Origin: an uncultured Schlesneria sp.
GTDB taxonomy: Bacteria > Planctomycetota > Planctomycetia > Planctomycetales > Planctomycetaceae
Length of the DNA: 64,000 nt
Direction: 5' to 3'
Assembly: GCA_903834925.1 (NCBI GenBank)
Contig: CAILLA010000281.1
Location: 26,538 to 90,537, forward strand
Of this stretch, positions 54,170-63,965 are shown in pieces (the first letter of the stretch is position 1; every line of letters begins with the position of its first letter). Position numbers and translations under genes: made by a program. The notes under the pieces are model-generated. The model had not been told where the DNA came from. It did not search any database and saw nothing but the letters and a program-made list of their open reading frames with translations.

Positions 54170-57031
54170 CTATTTCCTGAAGTTCGGATGATTCGGATCA
54201 CCCAGCGATTCCAGGTAAGCCAGCAGATCCAGAATTTCATCCTTGGTGAACGTATTCAACAAACCAGCCGGCATCGGCGAGGTTTTTGAGAGCGAACGTG
54301 ATTCGATCTCTGATTTCAGAACGGTCACCGTTTCAGGCTCCAATGGCTTTGGTCGAATAACGACCTTCTCTGGGGTCTCTTCCGCGATCCGTCCGACGAC
54401 CACCTGGCCACCCTTCGTTTCAATCGCGGTATTCATATATTGTTCGGAAAGGACCTTGGACGGCTCGGTTGATGATTCCAGAATGTCCTGTCGCTTGAAG
54501 CGTGTAGCAACCGCAGTCAGGTCTGGCCCGACCATTCCACCCAGGTCACCATAGCGATGACAGGCAGCACATTGAGCTTCGATGAAAAGTTCCTTGCCCT
54601 TTGCAAAGTTGCGTCCACGGGTTACTTCAGGCAATATCGGCTGCAAATCAGCCGTCGTCCAATCCTGAACCAGTTTCCGCGAAGCGGCGTTCTTGGGGAG
54701 CAGCGGCTGGTTGTTATGCGCGGCGCTGTAGGCGGTCAGAATGTCGTTCAGTGCGAGAATTTCTTCCGGCAGCATCGTAAATTTGGCCGCTTCGTGAGCT
54801 TGCGACATAAAGTTGGCAAAGCTGGCACCGTTATTAAATCGAATTCCGGCCTCTTCAAACCATTTGATGACTTGAGCGGGATGTTCGGTCGAGCGGCCGG
54901 CATTCCACCAGGACAAATAGGTTCGGCGAAGATCAGGATTCCAGCCGACTTTGGTATTGCGCAGGTTCATGGCGTATGCCACTTGTGCTTCTTGAGTCGT
55001 TGCCGCCTTCATCAGCGCGACCGTCTTGGCCACGGCCGAAGGGGCGTTCAAAGCAACGAGAATCTGAGATAACTCACGATTTACAGATTCACTCTTCGCA
55101 GGAAAATACCGATCGAGTTCAGCAATGACTTGCTTTGCGACGTCGGCATTGGGGACCCCTTGTCGTGCAATCGAGACTTCGATGACCCGTAATTTGTCGA
55201 GCGTCTGTTCTTCCGAAAGGCTGGCAATCGGCAACGACGCCAGCGATTTGAAAATCGCCGGTTGAGTCTCAGCTGACCCAAGACGAGCGATTGCCAACAG
55301 CGACGTGAATGCGGCGTGAGGTTGCTTTTCTGCCAGAGCCTTTGCTTGCCACTCGGCCACCGGATTTCGTTCGACCGCTAACCTTGCCGCATAACGAATG
55401 TAGCGATCGGAATTGTTCAAATAGGGCCAGGCGAACGCGACAGCTGCAGGATCGGCGTTGACATTCAGCGATTCCAGTTTGTGACGCAGTTCTCGTGCGG
55501 AACGCCCCTCAGTTGCCTGAAGTTGGCTTGCTGAAAGCGGTGTCGCAGGTTCAGTCCCTGTGTACGTCACGCGGAACAAACTGGCTGCAGTCCCTCGACC
55601 GCCAATCGTGAAGTACAGCGCACCGTCATCGCCAATCACGACATCGGTCAAGTTGAGCGGCGTTTTGCCGGCGCTGGAATAAATCGATTTGGGAACGACA
55701 AAGTTTTCGAATGTCCCGGTGTAGCTGGCACCCTTGGGTGTCAGATGCACGGCCATCAAGCGGCCGTACGTCCAGTCGCAAATATAAAATGCCTTTTGAT
55801 ACTTCACAGGAAATTTTGCACCTGTTCCGAAGGCGACTCCCGTCGGACAACCGATACCGACCGTCGCCGTTTGAGGCAGGCTATCGGCGTAATATTCGGG
55901 CCACTTTGCACTCCCTTCCCGGAAGCCGTTGTCGCCACCACGGACTGAATGAAAGACGTGGACCGGACGATACCAGGGGTTGCCCCAGTCCCATTCCATG
56001 TCACTGTCCCAGCCGAATAATTCTCCATCGGGATTGAACGCGATGTCATAAGTGTTTCGCTCGCCAGCGGAATACAGTTCTGCATTCTTCCCATCCAGAT
56101 CGACCCGTGTTACGAACCCACCAGGTGGTTGGCGTCCTGCGCCGAACCCGTTTCCGTCTTCCGCTCGCTTCAATGCCAAGTCATCACCATAGCTGCGGTG
56201 TGGGGAGGTTGAGACCAGATCATCGGGAACGTCAACGAAGTTTCCGCAGACAATGTAAAGCATCTTGTCCGGCCCGAGGACGATGGCATGCGCCCCATGC
56301 TCACCAGCCCCGCCGCGCCATTCCCTCAGGCATTCGACATCGTCATAGCTGTCATCACCCTTGGTGTCCTTGCAGCGAAACAAGCAATACTTGCCGTCAG
56401 CTCCTGCTCCGTTGAGGTAGAGCACATTTTCAACGAACAGCATCCCCATGGTTTCGGTGACAGGAATCGACAACGTCTCGTCCTTGACGACCTTACCATT
56501 TTCGAGAGTTACCCGAGTGATTCCCTGACCTCTTTGAGCACCCAACAGCAGTCGTCCTTTGGGATCTTTCGTCAAGTTGATCCAGGAGACTCCCTTAGTT
56601 CTTTCGGATTTCAAAACATGCTCGATCGTAAATCCTGGCAGCGTCTCCAGGACTTCCATCGGAGCGATACTTGCATCCGACTGCTGCGGCTTCGAACCGT
56701 CTGCGGGTCCATAAACGGCCTTGATGATGACCAGCTTTTGACCATCAGGAACCGTGATCTCAAGCTGGCCGCCTTCGTTGACTTCACGTTTCAGTTTTTC
56801 GTCACCGATGCGGTATTCAACAGTCAGCTTCTTCGGAACTCCTAAAGCCGTATCCGTAAACGTTACGTTGTCAGCATTGATCGAAAGCTTGTTGTCTTTG
56901 ACCGCAGCTGTGACCGCCGCAGTCACGTTTGTTGGATCTTCTGCGGCCTGTGCAAAACTCGCGGCCGACAGGACCAGAGCACCAATCGCGATGGCCTGAA
57001 ACAAAACCACCGTCCCTGCATTTCTCAACAT
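54170..57031 (-). CDS. Secreted beta-propeller protein with PVC-type CxxCH heme domain
   Basis: 953 residues with a signal peptide (about 1-29, ending AQAA). Residues about 30-120 form an Ig-like or beta domain. A beta-propeller lies at about 130-500 (HGAHAIVLGPDKMLYIVCGN, YDIAFNPDGELFGWDSDMEW, LTDVVIGDDGALYFTIGGRG). A helical repeat region spans about 515-800. The heme domain carries CAACHRYGDLGGMVGPDL at about 818-835 with a Met ligand in SPMPAGLLNTFT. It is the second such gene in the window and lies upstream of a DUF1501 gene. The substrate is unknown; it is probably periplasmic. Confidence 0.9.
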   Translation of the reverse strand: MLRNAGTVVLFQAIAIGALVLSAASFAQAAEDPTNVTAAVTAAVKDNKLSINADNVTFTDTALGVPKKLTVEYRIGDEKLKREVNEGGQLEITVPDGQKLVIIKAVYGPADGSKPQQSDASIAPMEVLETLPGFTIEHVLKSERTKGVSWINLTKDPKGRLLLGAQRGQGITRVTLENGKVVKDETLSIPVTETMGMLFVENVLYLNGAGADGKYCLFRCKDTKGDDSYDDVECLREWRGGAGEHGAHAIVLGPDKMLYIVCGNFVDVPDDLVSTSPHRSYGDDLALKRAEDGNGFGAGRQPPGGFVTRVDLDGKNAELYSAGERNTYDIAFNPDGELFGWDSDMEWDWGNPWYRPVHVFHSVRGGDNGFREGSAKWPEYYADSLPQTATVGIGCPTGVAFGTGAKFPVKYQKAFYICDWTYGRLMAVHLTPKGASYTGTFENFVVPKSIYSSAGKTPLNLTDVVIGDDGALYFTIGGRGTAASLFRVTYTGTEPATPLSASQLQATEGRSARELRHKLESLNVNADPAAVAFAWPYLNNSDRYIRYAARLAVERNPVAEWQAKALAEKQPHAAFTSLLAIARLGSAETQPAIFKSLASLPIASLSEEQTLDKLRVIEVSIARQGVPNADVAKQVIAELDRYFPAKSESVNRELSQILVALNAPSAVAKTVALMKAATTQEAQVAYAMNLRNTKVGWNPDLRRTYLSWWNAGRSTEHPAQVIKWFEEAGIRFNNGASFANFMSQAHEAAKFTMLPEEILALNDILTAYSAAHNNQPLLPKNAASRKLVQDWTTADLQPILPEVTRGRNFAKGKELFIEAQCAACHRYGDLGGMVGPDLTAVATRFKRQDILESSTEPSKVLSEQYMNTAIETKGGQVVVGRIAEETPEKVVIRPKPLEPETVTVLKSEIESRSLSKTSPMPAGLLNTFTKDEILDLLAYLESLGDPNHPNFRK

Positions 57032-57122
57032 CAGTTTTCTCGCTTGGAATGAAATTTTGGAAACGAAGACGAAAACCTCGCTTTCTTGTCGGGGCTTCCT
57101 GCTTAGACAAGAAAGTCTGGCT

Positions 57123-57146
57123 GCACGGGCTAAAGCCCATGCTACG
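57123..57146. repeat. Short dispersed repeat, copy 1
   Basis: The 24-bp gcacgggctaaagcccatgctacg (given here as gcacgggctaaagccc plus atgctacg) recurs with one mismatch at 63504-63527. Its core, gggct-N2-agccc, is palindromic and can form a hairpin. Both copies flank the phytochrome operon. Confidence 0.75.
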
Positions 57147-57262
57147 ACTTTTGGCTCGCCATCCGTTTACAATATCTGGCAGCCTTGGGTCGTTGAAGTG
57201 ATGGGGCCTCAATCGTTTTCTGATTGTGACGGACATTCATCAAAACGGCAACTTGACGACCA

Positions 57263-58882
57263 TTACGGCGCTTTTGCCTGCAACTCCGCTAACAGTTCCA
57301 GTAATTCGGTCGGTTTAACTGGCTTAACCAGGTGGTTATCGAAGCCGGCGTCATTTGACTTCTGTCGGTCTTCCTCTTGTCCCCATCCGGTCAGGGCGAC
57401 GATCTTCATCCGACGGCCCCATTCCGCGCCTCGAATCTGTCGACACACTTCGTAACCATCCATACTCGGCAGACCGATGTCGAGTAGCACGACATTCGGT
57501 TGATAGACTGCTGCCGCATCGACAGCTTCCTGTCCGTCGAAAGCCGTTTCCACTTCGTGGCCTGTCAGCTTTAAAATCGTCGCCAAGGACTTCGTCGCAT
57601 CCCGATTGTCGTCCACGACTAAAATGCGCAGACGATCGGCCTGCGCGTCACCTTTGCTTTCGACATTTTCTTTCGAGACGACGACTTCCTGGAGAATTGG
57701 AAGACGCACCGTGAACTCGCTTCCCAAACCGAGGCCCTCGCTTCGAACGTCCACGACGCCATTGTGCATTTCAACGAGTTTTCGCACCAATGTCAGGCCG
57801 ATGCCAAGCCCTGTTTGTGTACGCTTGACCGGTTGTTCAATCTGCGAAAACATGTCGAAGACATGGCTTTGTTGGTCGACGGGGATGCCGATTCCGTCAT
57901 CTTTGACCGATATGATCACGGCATCTTGATCTTGCTTCGCCGTCAACCAAATATGACCTTTCTCGCTGGTAAACTTCGACGCGTTCGTCAGCAAATTCGA
58001 AAAGACCTGCGCCAATCGAGCGAAATCCGCGTCGAGAGAGATCGGTTCGGCAGGTAACTCAATCACGATTTCTTGATGCGCATTGTCGAACATGGGTCGT
58101 ACGGACTCGACCGCTTGATGTATGACCAGAGAGAGCTCAAGCTTCGCCTTGCGGAGTTCGAGCTTGTCGTTGGAAATGCGGCTGATGTCGAGAAGATCGT
58201 CGACGAGGCGCACCATCTGGGTCAGTTGTCGCTCCATCATCTCGCGAGTTTGGTCGATGATAAACTGATCGCCGGACGCGAGTCGCAACAGCTCCAAGCC
58301 ATTTCGAATCGGGGCAAGTGGATTTCGGAGCTCATGAGCGAGAGTGGCAATGAATTCGTTCTTGCGTTGAACCTCTTTTTTAAGTGCCTGTTTCGCCTTC
58401 TTAACCCTCATTAATTCAAACCGCTCGATGGAGTTGACGACGGTTCGGCATAGGCTCTCGGCGGTAATCCAGTTCTTGCTGAGGTAATCCTGCGCACCTT
58501 GAGCAATAGCCGCCTGGCCATTCGTGCCACGGTCAGAGGTCCCGGTCAGCACAATGACCGGGAAGGGGACTTCTGCCTCGCTGTCCTTCAACTGTTCCAG
58601 CACACCCAATCCGTCGAGATCGGGCAAGTACATGTCGAGGATCGCACAATCGGGACGTGTTTCCCGGCAATGACGCAGGCCACTGGCTGCTGAGTCCGCT
58701 TCGAGAATTTTACATCGAAAATCGATACTTTGCATTAAATACCGACGAATTAAACCACGATCGTCGAGATTGTCATCAATAATGATGATGTTCAGCTTTT
58801 GGGCATGACCGGAAAGCATTTCATTACGAGGTTCCGCCTGAATGGTGTCGCCTGGTTTGCCGGAATGAATCGCTTCGTTCAT
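57263..58882 (-). CDS. Hybrid histidine kinase: REC - HisKA - HATPase - REC
   Basis: 539 residues, cytoplasmic. REC1 (about 30-150) has the phospho-Asp in CAILDMYLPDLDG. HisKA has the His in FIATLAHELRNPLAPIRNGL (about 175). HATPase (about 285-395) has NLLTNASKFTSEKG, DDGIGIP and GLGIGLTLVRKLVE. REC2 (about 415-535) has RILVVDDNRDATKSLATILK and VVLLDIGLPSMDGYE, with the phospho-Asp, then VKPVKP. No membrane segment. It overlaps the preceding response regulator by 4 bases (ATGA), so it belongs to the phytochrome operon; REC1 probably receives signal from that pathway, but the output is unknown. Confidence 0.92.
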   Translation of the reverse strand: MNEAIHSGKPGDTIQAEPRNEMLSGHAQKLNIIIIDDNLDDRGLIRRYLMQSIDFRCKILEADSAASGLRHCRETRPDCAILDMYLPDLDGLGVLEQLKDSEAEVPFPVIVLTGTSDRGTNGQAAIAQGAQDYLSKNWITAESLCRTVVNSIERFELMRVKKAKQALKKEVQRKNEFIATLAHELRNPLAPIRNGLELLRLASGDQFIIDQTREMMERQLTQMVRLVDDLLDISRISNDKLELRKAKLELSLVIHQAVESVRPMFDNAHQEIVIELPAEPISLDADFARLAQVFSNLLTNASKFTSEKGHIWLTAKQDQDAVIISVKDDGIGIPVDQQSHVFDMFSQIEQPVKRTQTGLGIGLTLVRKLVEMHNGVVDVRSEGLGLGSEFTVRLPILQEVVVSKENVESKGDAQADRLRILVVDDNRDATKSLATILKLTGHEVETAFDGQEAVDAAAVYQPNVVLLDIGLPSMDGYEVCRQIRGAEWGRRMKIVALTGWGQEEDRQKSNDAGFDNHLVKPVKPTELLELLAELQAKAP

Positions 58883-59316
58883 ACGTCAACTCCCGTTCGA
58901 AACGAGATGCTCTTATTGAGCCAATAATCAATGATGGTTTGCACGACCGCTTCAAAATCATGAAGGTCGATCGGCTTCAAATGATAACTGTTGACACCGT
59001 AGCGATAACAGCATTGGATGTCTCGCGGATTCGATGACGTCGTGAACACGACCACTGGCTTCAACCGCAGGTCCTCGTCAGTCTTAATTTCACGGAGTAC
59101 GTCACGTCCATCTAATCCGGGCATGTTCAGATCCAACAGGACCAGTTCGATGCTGTGACCCCGTTCTTTATCGCGCAGCAATTGAAGACCTTGCGTACCG
59201 TTGATTGAGCGCGCGATTTTGGCAAGTCCTGTTTGAAGAACAACCCGTTCGATCGTTTCATAGTCTTCATCACTATCCTCAATACAGAGAATCGTTCGCT
59301 TGCTTTGCATATCCAT
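58879..59316 (-). CDS. Single-domain response regulator (Rcp1-like)
   Basis: 145 residues, one REC domain only. The acidic pair is in ILCIEDSDEDYETIERVV (about 9-26), the phospho-Asp in VLLDLNMPGLDGRDVLREIK (about 63), Thr in VFTTSSNPRDI and Lys in YHLKPIDLHDF. This is the Rcp1/CheY-like type that pairs with phytochrome kinases. It starts 11 bases after the phytochrome stop and overlaps the hybrid kinase by 4 bases. It presumably receives phosphate from the phytochrome. Confidence 0.93.
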   Translation of the reverse strand: MDMQSKRTILCIEDSDEDYETIERVVLQTGLAKIARSINGTQGLQLLRDKERGHSIELVLLDLNMPGLDGRDVLREIKTDEDLRLKPVVVFTTSSNPRDIQCCYRYGVNSYHLKPIDLHDFEAVVQTIIDYWLNKSISFRTGVDV

Positions 59317-59327
59317 GTTCCCCTGGT

Positions 59328-61595
59328 CTACCCCAAGGTAAAAAAGAAAGTAGTCCCGTTACCGGGTGACGATTCGAGCCATATCCGGCCACCATGTCGC
59401 TCAACGATTTTACGGCAAATTGTCAGACCGGCACCTGAACCACCGCCGTACTCATCTCGCCCGTGCAATCGTTTAAACATCTTAAAGACCTGTTCATGAA
59501 AGACACTCGAAATGCCAATACCATTGTCACGAACGTAGTAGTAAATCGATTCGTCGAGTTGCTTCCGGAAACCAACCTCAATCCAGGGTTCGGATTTGTC
59601 GTTATATTTCATTGCGTTGCCGATCAGATTGAGGAACAGCTCGCGCAATAACACATGGTCACCCTTCACTGTGGGCAATGCTCTGGGCACCCGGAATTCA
59701 ACCTTAGCGTCAGGTCGGCTTGCCTCGAGCAGTTCTAAAACTTCCGAGAGAACTTCGTTCAAGTCCACGTCGTTCAACACCAAATCGAACCGACCGACTC
59801 GCGAATAGTGCAAGAGCGAGTTGATTAGCGCGTCCATGCGGCGGGTCAATCGCATCAGGCTTTGCAGGCGACTTTGCGATTCGACGTCGAGTTTTTCTGC
59901 ACACGTCTCGATCAGGTACTGGGAGTAATGCAGAATTCCCCGCAACGGTTCTTTCAGATCGTGACTGGCGACGTAGGCGAAACTGTCGAGCTCTTCGTTA
60001 CTCATTTCGAATTGCCGATTCAAGGCTGTCAGCTTTTCGGTATGATTGACGACAATTTCCAGCAGAGCGAACCTTAGTTTGCGGCTGGCTTCAACTTCGA
60101 AAGGCTGCCAGCCCTTTGATCGACCCCGCACCGTTTCCTTCCAGATCTCGAACGAAGTTCGCGGCATCAGTCGCAGACCATTTGGCCCTTGAACGATTGG
60201 TTTTTCGTGAGGGTTCCCTCCCCATTTGACGGTCTGAATGAACTCGGGCCGAAACCACAGTAACCAGTCGCGCCCCGAGCGTGAAATGGGGATCGCTAAC
60301 AAGCCACTCGCGAGATCCTTGTATGCTTCGGCGGGGGGGTACAGTTGGCTTAACGAATCGGTCGCGAAAACTTGCTCTTCAACTCCTTGCAGATGCTCAC
60401 GGAGCCATGCGATCAGTGCAATACGCTGGTCGAGCGTGGGGACATCACCAATTGTCCAATTGCCGCTGTTCCGATGCACCGCCGCGCCGCCCGCTTCGAT
60501 GAAATCGAGCAACGTGGGAAAGCTCGTGACGAATGTCGAAAAATCGGCGTTTTCAGGAAGTGATCGGGACAGGAGACCATCATATCCTGCTTGAATCCGA
60601 TTCTTGTAAGCGAGATGCTCGCGCTCTTCTGCCGATTTCAATTGTAACGAGACAACCTGAGCCAGGAATTCACAGGCGGCACGAATCTGGAATGGGACAA
60701 TTTTCGCCTGGTAATTGTGGCAGGCAATCAGGCCCCATAGCTTGTGCTCACGCTTAATTGCTATTGTGAGCGTCATCCGAACGCCCATGTTTTCCAAATA
60801 GTCAACGTGCATTTTCGAAACGCCACGCAAGAAACAATACGTCATATCCAGCGGCTGCCCGGTATCGGGATTCAGGAGTGGTCGTATTTCCGCTGACACT
60901 GCACGAACATCTGGTAACGGTCTGAGCCAGATCTTTTGATAAATGTCACGAGCCGGTTTCGGAATATCGACTGCCGGAAAGTGCAGGTCGAGGAACGATT
61001 CCAGGCCGTCTCGCTTCGTTTCAGCGATCACCCACCCGCTGAGATCTTCGTCGAAACGATAGACCATCACCCGGTCGAGACCGGTCAGTTCAGCAACCTG
61101 ATCAGTCACGGTCTGGCAGAATTCTTGAATTGAAACCGCCCGCTGCATGCGGCCGAGTGCTTCCATCACTAATTGAAGATAATCGAGCGGCGGTCCCCCA
61201 TCAGTCCGCCCGGTTCTTTCCATCTCCAGGATCAGTGAGCCGCTAGAAACATGCGCCGTGACATCAAGGGGCGAAGCGGAATTGGCCTGGGGGACAAATG
61301 AAAATGCATAATGCGGATTGTTCTCCAAGTGATTTTGGTCGAGCATTTCTCGCAGAGTGCTGACATTCGCTTGACCGACTACCTCGACTACAGGTTGCCC
61401 CAGTAATTCGTCAGGAGTCTTTCCTAGCCAATGATCGCAGTTCTCGCTGACTTGAATGATGGTCAGGTCGTCGGATCGAACGACAATCAGAACGCCGTGT
61501 GGCTGGATGCAGCCCGGGATGTGAATTGGCTCTTTATCACAGTTGTCCGGAGTGACATCAGCTGTCTTCATGCGGTAGGCTTCAGGAATACTCAT
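59328..61595 (-). CDS. bphP: Bacteriophytochrome histidine kinase
   Basis: About 755 residues, normal length. The biliverdin-attaching Cys is in NCDKEPIHIPGCIQPHGVLI (about residue 18). PAS: about 20-125. GAF: about 140-310, with FPAVDIPKPARDIYQ, KMHVDYLENMGV and LWGLIACHNYQ, carrying the conserved Asp and both His. PHY: about 320-500, with tongue motif LMPRTSFEIW. HisKA: His in AYVASHDLKEPLRGIL (about 530). HATPase: NAMKYNDKSEPWIEVGF, DNGIGI and GGGSGAGLTICRKIVERHGG. It senses red/far-red light. ATG 61595 is chosen to match family N-termini; the frame opens at 61718. Confidence 0.96.
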   Translation of the reverse strand: MSIPEAYRMKTADVTPDNCDKEPIHIPGCIQPHGVLIVVRSDDLTIIQVSENCDHWLGKTPDELLGQPVVEVVGQANVSTLREMLDQNHLENNPHYAFSFVPQANSASPLDVTAHVSSGSLILEMERTGRTDGGPPLDYLQLVMEALGRMQRAVSIQEFCQTVTDQVAELTGLDRVMVYRFDEDLSGWVIAETKRDGLESFLDLHFPAVDIPKPARDIYQKIWLRPLPDVRAVSAEIRPLLNPDTGQPLDMTYCFLRGVSKMHVDYLENMGVRMTLTIAIKREHKLWGLIACHNYQAKIVPFQIRAACEFLAQVVSLQLKSAEEREHLAYKNRIQAGYDGLLSRSLPENADFSTFVTSFPTLLDFIEAGGAAVHRNSGNWTIGDVPTLDQRIALIAWLREHLQGVEEQVFATDSLSQLYPPAEAYKDLASGLLAIPISRSGRDWLLWFRPEFIQTVKWGGNPHEKPIVQGPNGLRLMPRTSFEIWKETVRGRSKGWQPFEVEASRKLRFALLEIVVNHTEKLTALNRQFEMSNEELDSFAYVASHDLKEPLRGILHYSQYLIETCAEKLDVESQSRLQSLMRLTRRMDALINSLLHYSRVGRFDLVLNDVDLNEVLSEVLELLEASRPDAKVEFRVPRALPTVKGDHVLLRELFLNLIGNAMKYNDKSEPWIEVGFRKQLDESIYYYVRDNGIGISSVFHEQVFKMFKRLHGRDEYGGGSGAGLTICRKIVERHGGRIWLESSPGNGTTFFFTLG

Positions 61596-61861
61596 GTCCA
61601 CAATGTTCACGGAACCAATTACGAAATCGTTGCAAAGTCTCGCGTGATGCCTACACGGAAGCGCACTCAAGCCACGAGTTTTATTGTGGAGCGTAGTCTG
61701 TTTGCCGTGAATTTCCACTTCCGCAAAAACGAATTCAGGAAATTATGTGAAAACACGCAATCACGATTCGGAATCGAGAAGAAATCGGCGATTGGCGACC
61801 TTGAAGATTGACAAATGAATCGGCTTGAAATCTGCTCTTTTTCAAGAGGACTTCGTCGAAT

Positions 61862-62452
61862 TCAATGCTGCGACTGGCCCTGAAACCAATGACCGAACGC
61901 AGCGAAGGTCTCAATCGCCGATCGGACGATGGCGTCCTCGATCTCTGGGCTTTCGCTGTAGGCAGTTACGGTTTCGCCGAACGCTTTCCACATCGATCCG
62001 ACTTCCTGTCCATAACTGGAAAAAAATCGGCCCCCATGCTCGGGTGTGATCCCGATCCGTTCTTGCAGATGTCGAGAGATCATCTGTCCGCCGAGCGTCG
62101 CTCCTTCGAGGACATACAGGCAACCCAACGCCTGCGGAACGGAATCCAGTGTCGGTAAATCGGTACAAAGTGGCAGAGCCTCAATTGTTGATTCATTCCA
62201 GTCGAGATCTGTCAAATCGAGCCACAAAAGTTTCTTTTTTTGGCGAGCGGAAAGATTAAGCGGCAATTCGTCCAGGCCGACAACCTGATTGATTTTTGAT
62301 TCGATCGGAACATAAAACCCCCAGAAGCGACCTAATAACCGGGCGTACTCCAGTTTGGTCGGCATCTGGTTCAGCAAGTCTAATTGTTGCTCCGTCGCCA
62401 GATGGGCTGATCGCGTTTCGTCCTTAAGTCGTTTCAGGATCATATCATTCAC
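61862..62452 (-). CDS. bphO: Biliverdin-producing heme oxygenase
   Basis: 196 residues. It opens heme to biliverdin, the phytochrome chromophore. The proximal His is in DETRSAHLATEQQLDLL (about 16), and the distal-helix motif is GCLYVLEGATLGGQMISRHL (about 108-127), followed by FFSSYGQEVGSMWKAFGETV. This matches the BphO/HemO type. It overlaps the preceding gene by 8 bases and lies about 266 bases before the phytochrome start, in the same direction. Confidence 0.94.
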   Translation of the reverse strand: MNDMILKRLKDETRSAHLATEQQLDLLNQMPTKLEYARLLGRFWGFYVPIESKINQVVGLDELPLNLSARQKKKLLWLDLTDLDWNESTIEALPLCTDLPTLDSVPQALGCLYVLEGATLGGQMISRHLQERIGITPEHGGRFFSSYGQEVGSMWKAFGETVTAYSESPEIEDAIVRSAIETFAAFGHWFQGQSQH

Positions 62453-63056
62453 CCGTTCTGGTTGATGTATTGGTCGCAGCCGAGATGATCGCGTCGAGAC
62501 GAACCCGTTGCTGATGTTGGGCGGTGCGGATTTGAATGATCATCTTCCCTTCCTCTGAGAATGCAGAAAGAGTCAACGATTCAGAATGGCCGGTATCACC
62601 TCGAAATTCGTCCTTTGAAGCCGTATCGAGAATCCAGCGGATCAGGGCAATCAGCGCCTTGGGGTAATCGATCAGTACCGTACCTGGGGCCAGTTCCGAT
62701 AGCGATTGACCAAGCTCATAATTGACTGCTCCCTGATTTCGCCGAAGGGAGAAGGATGCCATTTCGAAGGATTCTTTGACAAGCTCCGAAAGTTCGGTTT
62801 CGACAGGTTTTCGAGTTTCAGGCTTCGCAATCTCGGCGATGACCGAAATCATCGAAGTTAAACTATTGACGGCGGCCCCCATCTCAGTCAGGGATTGCTG
62901 AATCAGTTTCAAGTCAGGCGACGTCTCCAGTCGCTGCGCCAGCTGATTTGCCGCGAAAAGTGCATATTCAAGTACGAGAAGCGGTTGCCGAGCCTGATGA
63001 ACCGCAGAGAGAAATAGTGACTGATTCTCAGGATGAGGTAGGCCGTGATCCTGCAT
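62445..63056 (-). CDS. Degenerate-kinase / ChpT-like protein at the head of the phytochrome operon
   Basis: 203 residues. The N-terminal helical part resembles a DHp dimerisation domain: FLSAVHQARQPLLVLEYALF (candidate phospho-His about 20), followed by a second long helix (about 45-80). Residues 85-200 resemble a kinase ATPase domain (ELSELVKESFEMASFSLRRN, VLIDYPKALIALIRWILDTA), but the Gly-rich ATP-lid boxes DxGxG and GxGxG are absent. This is the architecture of ChpT-type phosphotransferases and of inactive kinases. It overlaps heme oxygenase by 8 bases, so it is co-expressed with the light sensor. Its role is inference. Confidence 0.65.
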   Translation of the reverse strand: MQDHGLPHPENQSLFLSAVHQARQPLLVLEYALFAANQLAQRLETSPDLKLIQQSLTEMGAAVNSLTSMISVIAEIAKPETRKPVETELSELVKESFEMASFSLRRNQGAVNYELGQSLSELAPGTVLIDYPKALIALIRWILDTASKDEFRGDTGHSESLTLSAFSEEGKMIIQIRTAQHQQRVRLDAIISAATNTSTRTGE

Positions 63057-63965
63057 ATGGTCTTCGCCTTTGTTTGACTGCGATCGTCAGGATTTATTAT
63101 TGATCGGAAAAAGTGCCCAAAAAAAAGTACGCTGGGTCTGGATGGTCGAGTTCAGTCGTTCGGCGATCTTTCTGTTGGAAACTCAAATTGTCTGAATACT
63201 CTCGGTTCGTCAAGTCTTGATATCCAAGACCATTCATGCATGGTGGCGGATCGCTACGAAATTGGCAACGTGCTGACTGCAACTCGTTGGCGAGAATGCG
63301 ATTTACGAAAACGTTTACGTCTTCGCACAAAAAACGATCGTCGTCGCGAAACAAATCGGCCGATCACCAGGCTTCCGTCGGCTCGTGAAGCGAAGAAGGT
63401 TTTGGGATTGAATTCTGTTGCGCCGGGTTGCCTCGTGCGGTACTTGCTCCGAGGTTTTCGTCTATTTTAGTGAGGGCTTCCAGCTTTCACTGCGTTGTGT
63501 CGCGCACGGGCTGAAGCCCATGCTACGGCTTGTCGATCGCCATTTTCAAAATAGAAAAAATGACAAGCACTCCGCGGGAATTCGATCAGAAAACCAAAAC
63601 GATCTCACGCGAAGCCGCGAAGGGAAGAATTCCATTGTTTTCTTTACGACTCCGCTCCTTCGCATGAAACCTCTGGTGCTGGCGTCTCTTGCTGTTTGAA
63701 ATCGCCGACGATTACGAACTCTCGCCATTGCAGTCGAATTCCCCGCAAATGACTGGTCCTCTAGGTTGATTCAAAAACAATCACTCAAGTAGTTTCTATT
63801 CAGTGCGTGTCTTATTATTTTAATGCAATACGTTTTTGCGTTTTAACCCTCATTGTTTCAAACTGCACTTTAGGGGAACGCGCGACTCGGAAATGATGTT
63901 TTAGAAACCCTGGCTCTCTGCGATGTTGTGAGTGTGAACAAAACACGTCACCGAGGGAGCCAAGG
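63057..63965. other. Intergenic region with promoter of the phytochrome operon
   Basis: These 909 bases hold no convincing gene. Overlapping open frames (63240-63470, 63418-63699, 63097-63354) are short and unlike proteins. The short dispersed repeat at 63504-63527 lies inside. The divergent promoters for the phytochrome operon and the gene at 63966 should be here. Confidence 0.4.
63504..63527. repeat. Short dispersed repeat, copy 2
   Basis: Here gcacgggctgaagccc plus atgctacg, one base different from the copy at 57123-57146. It can form a small hairpin around ggct-gaa-agcc. Confidence 0.75.

Noticed and set aside
63240..63699. Two plus-strand open frames upstream of the phytochrome operon
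   Set aside because: They run through a dispersed repeat and lack protein-like composition.
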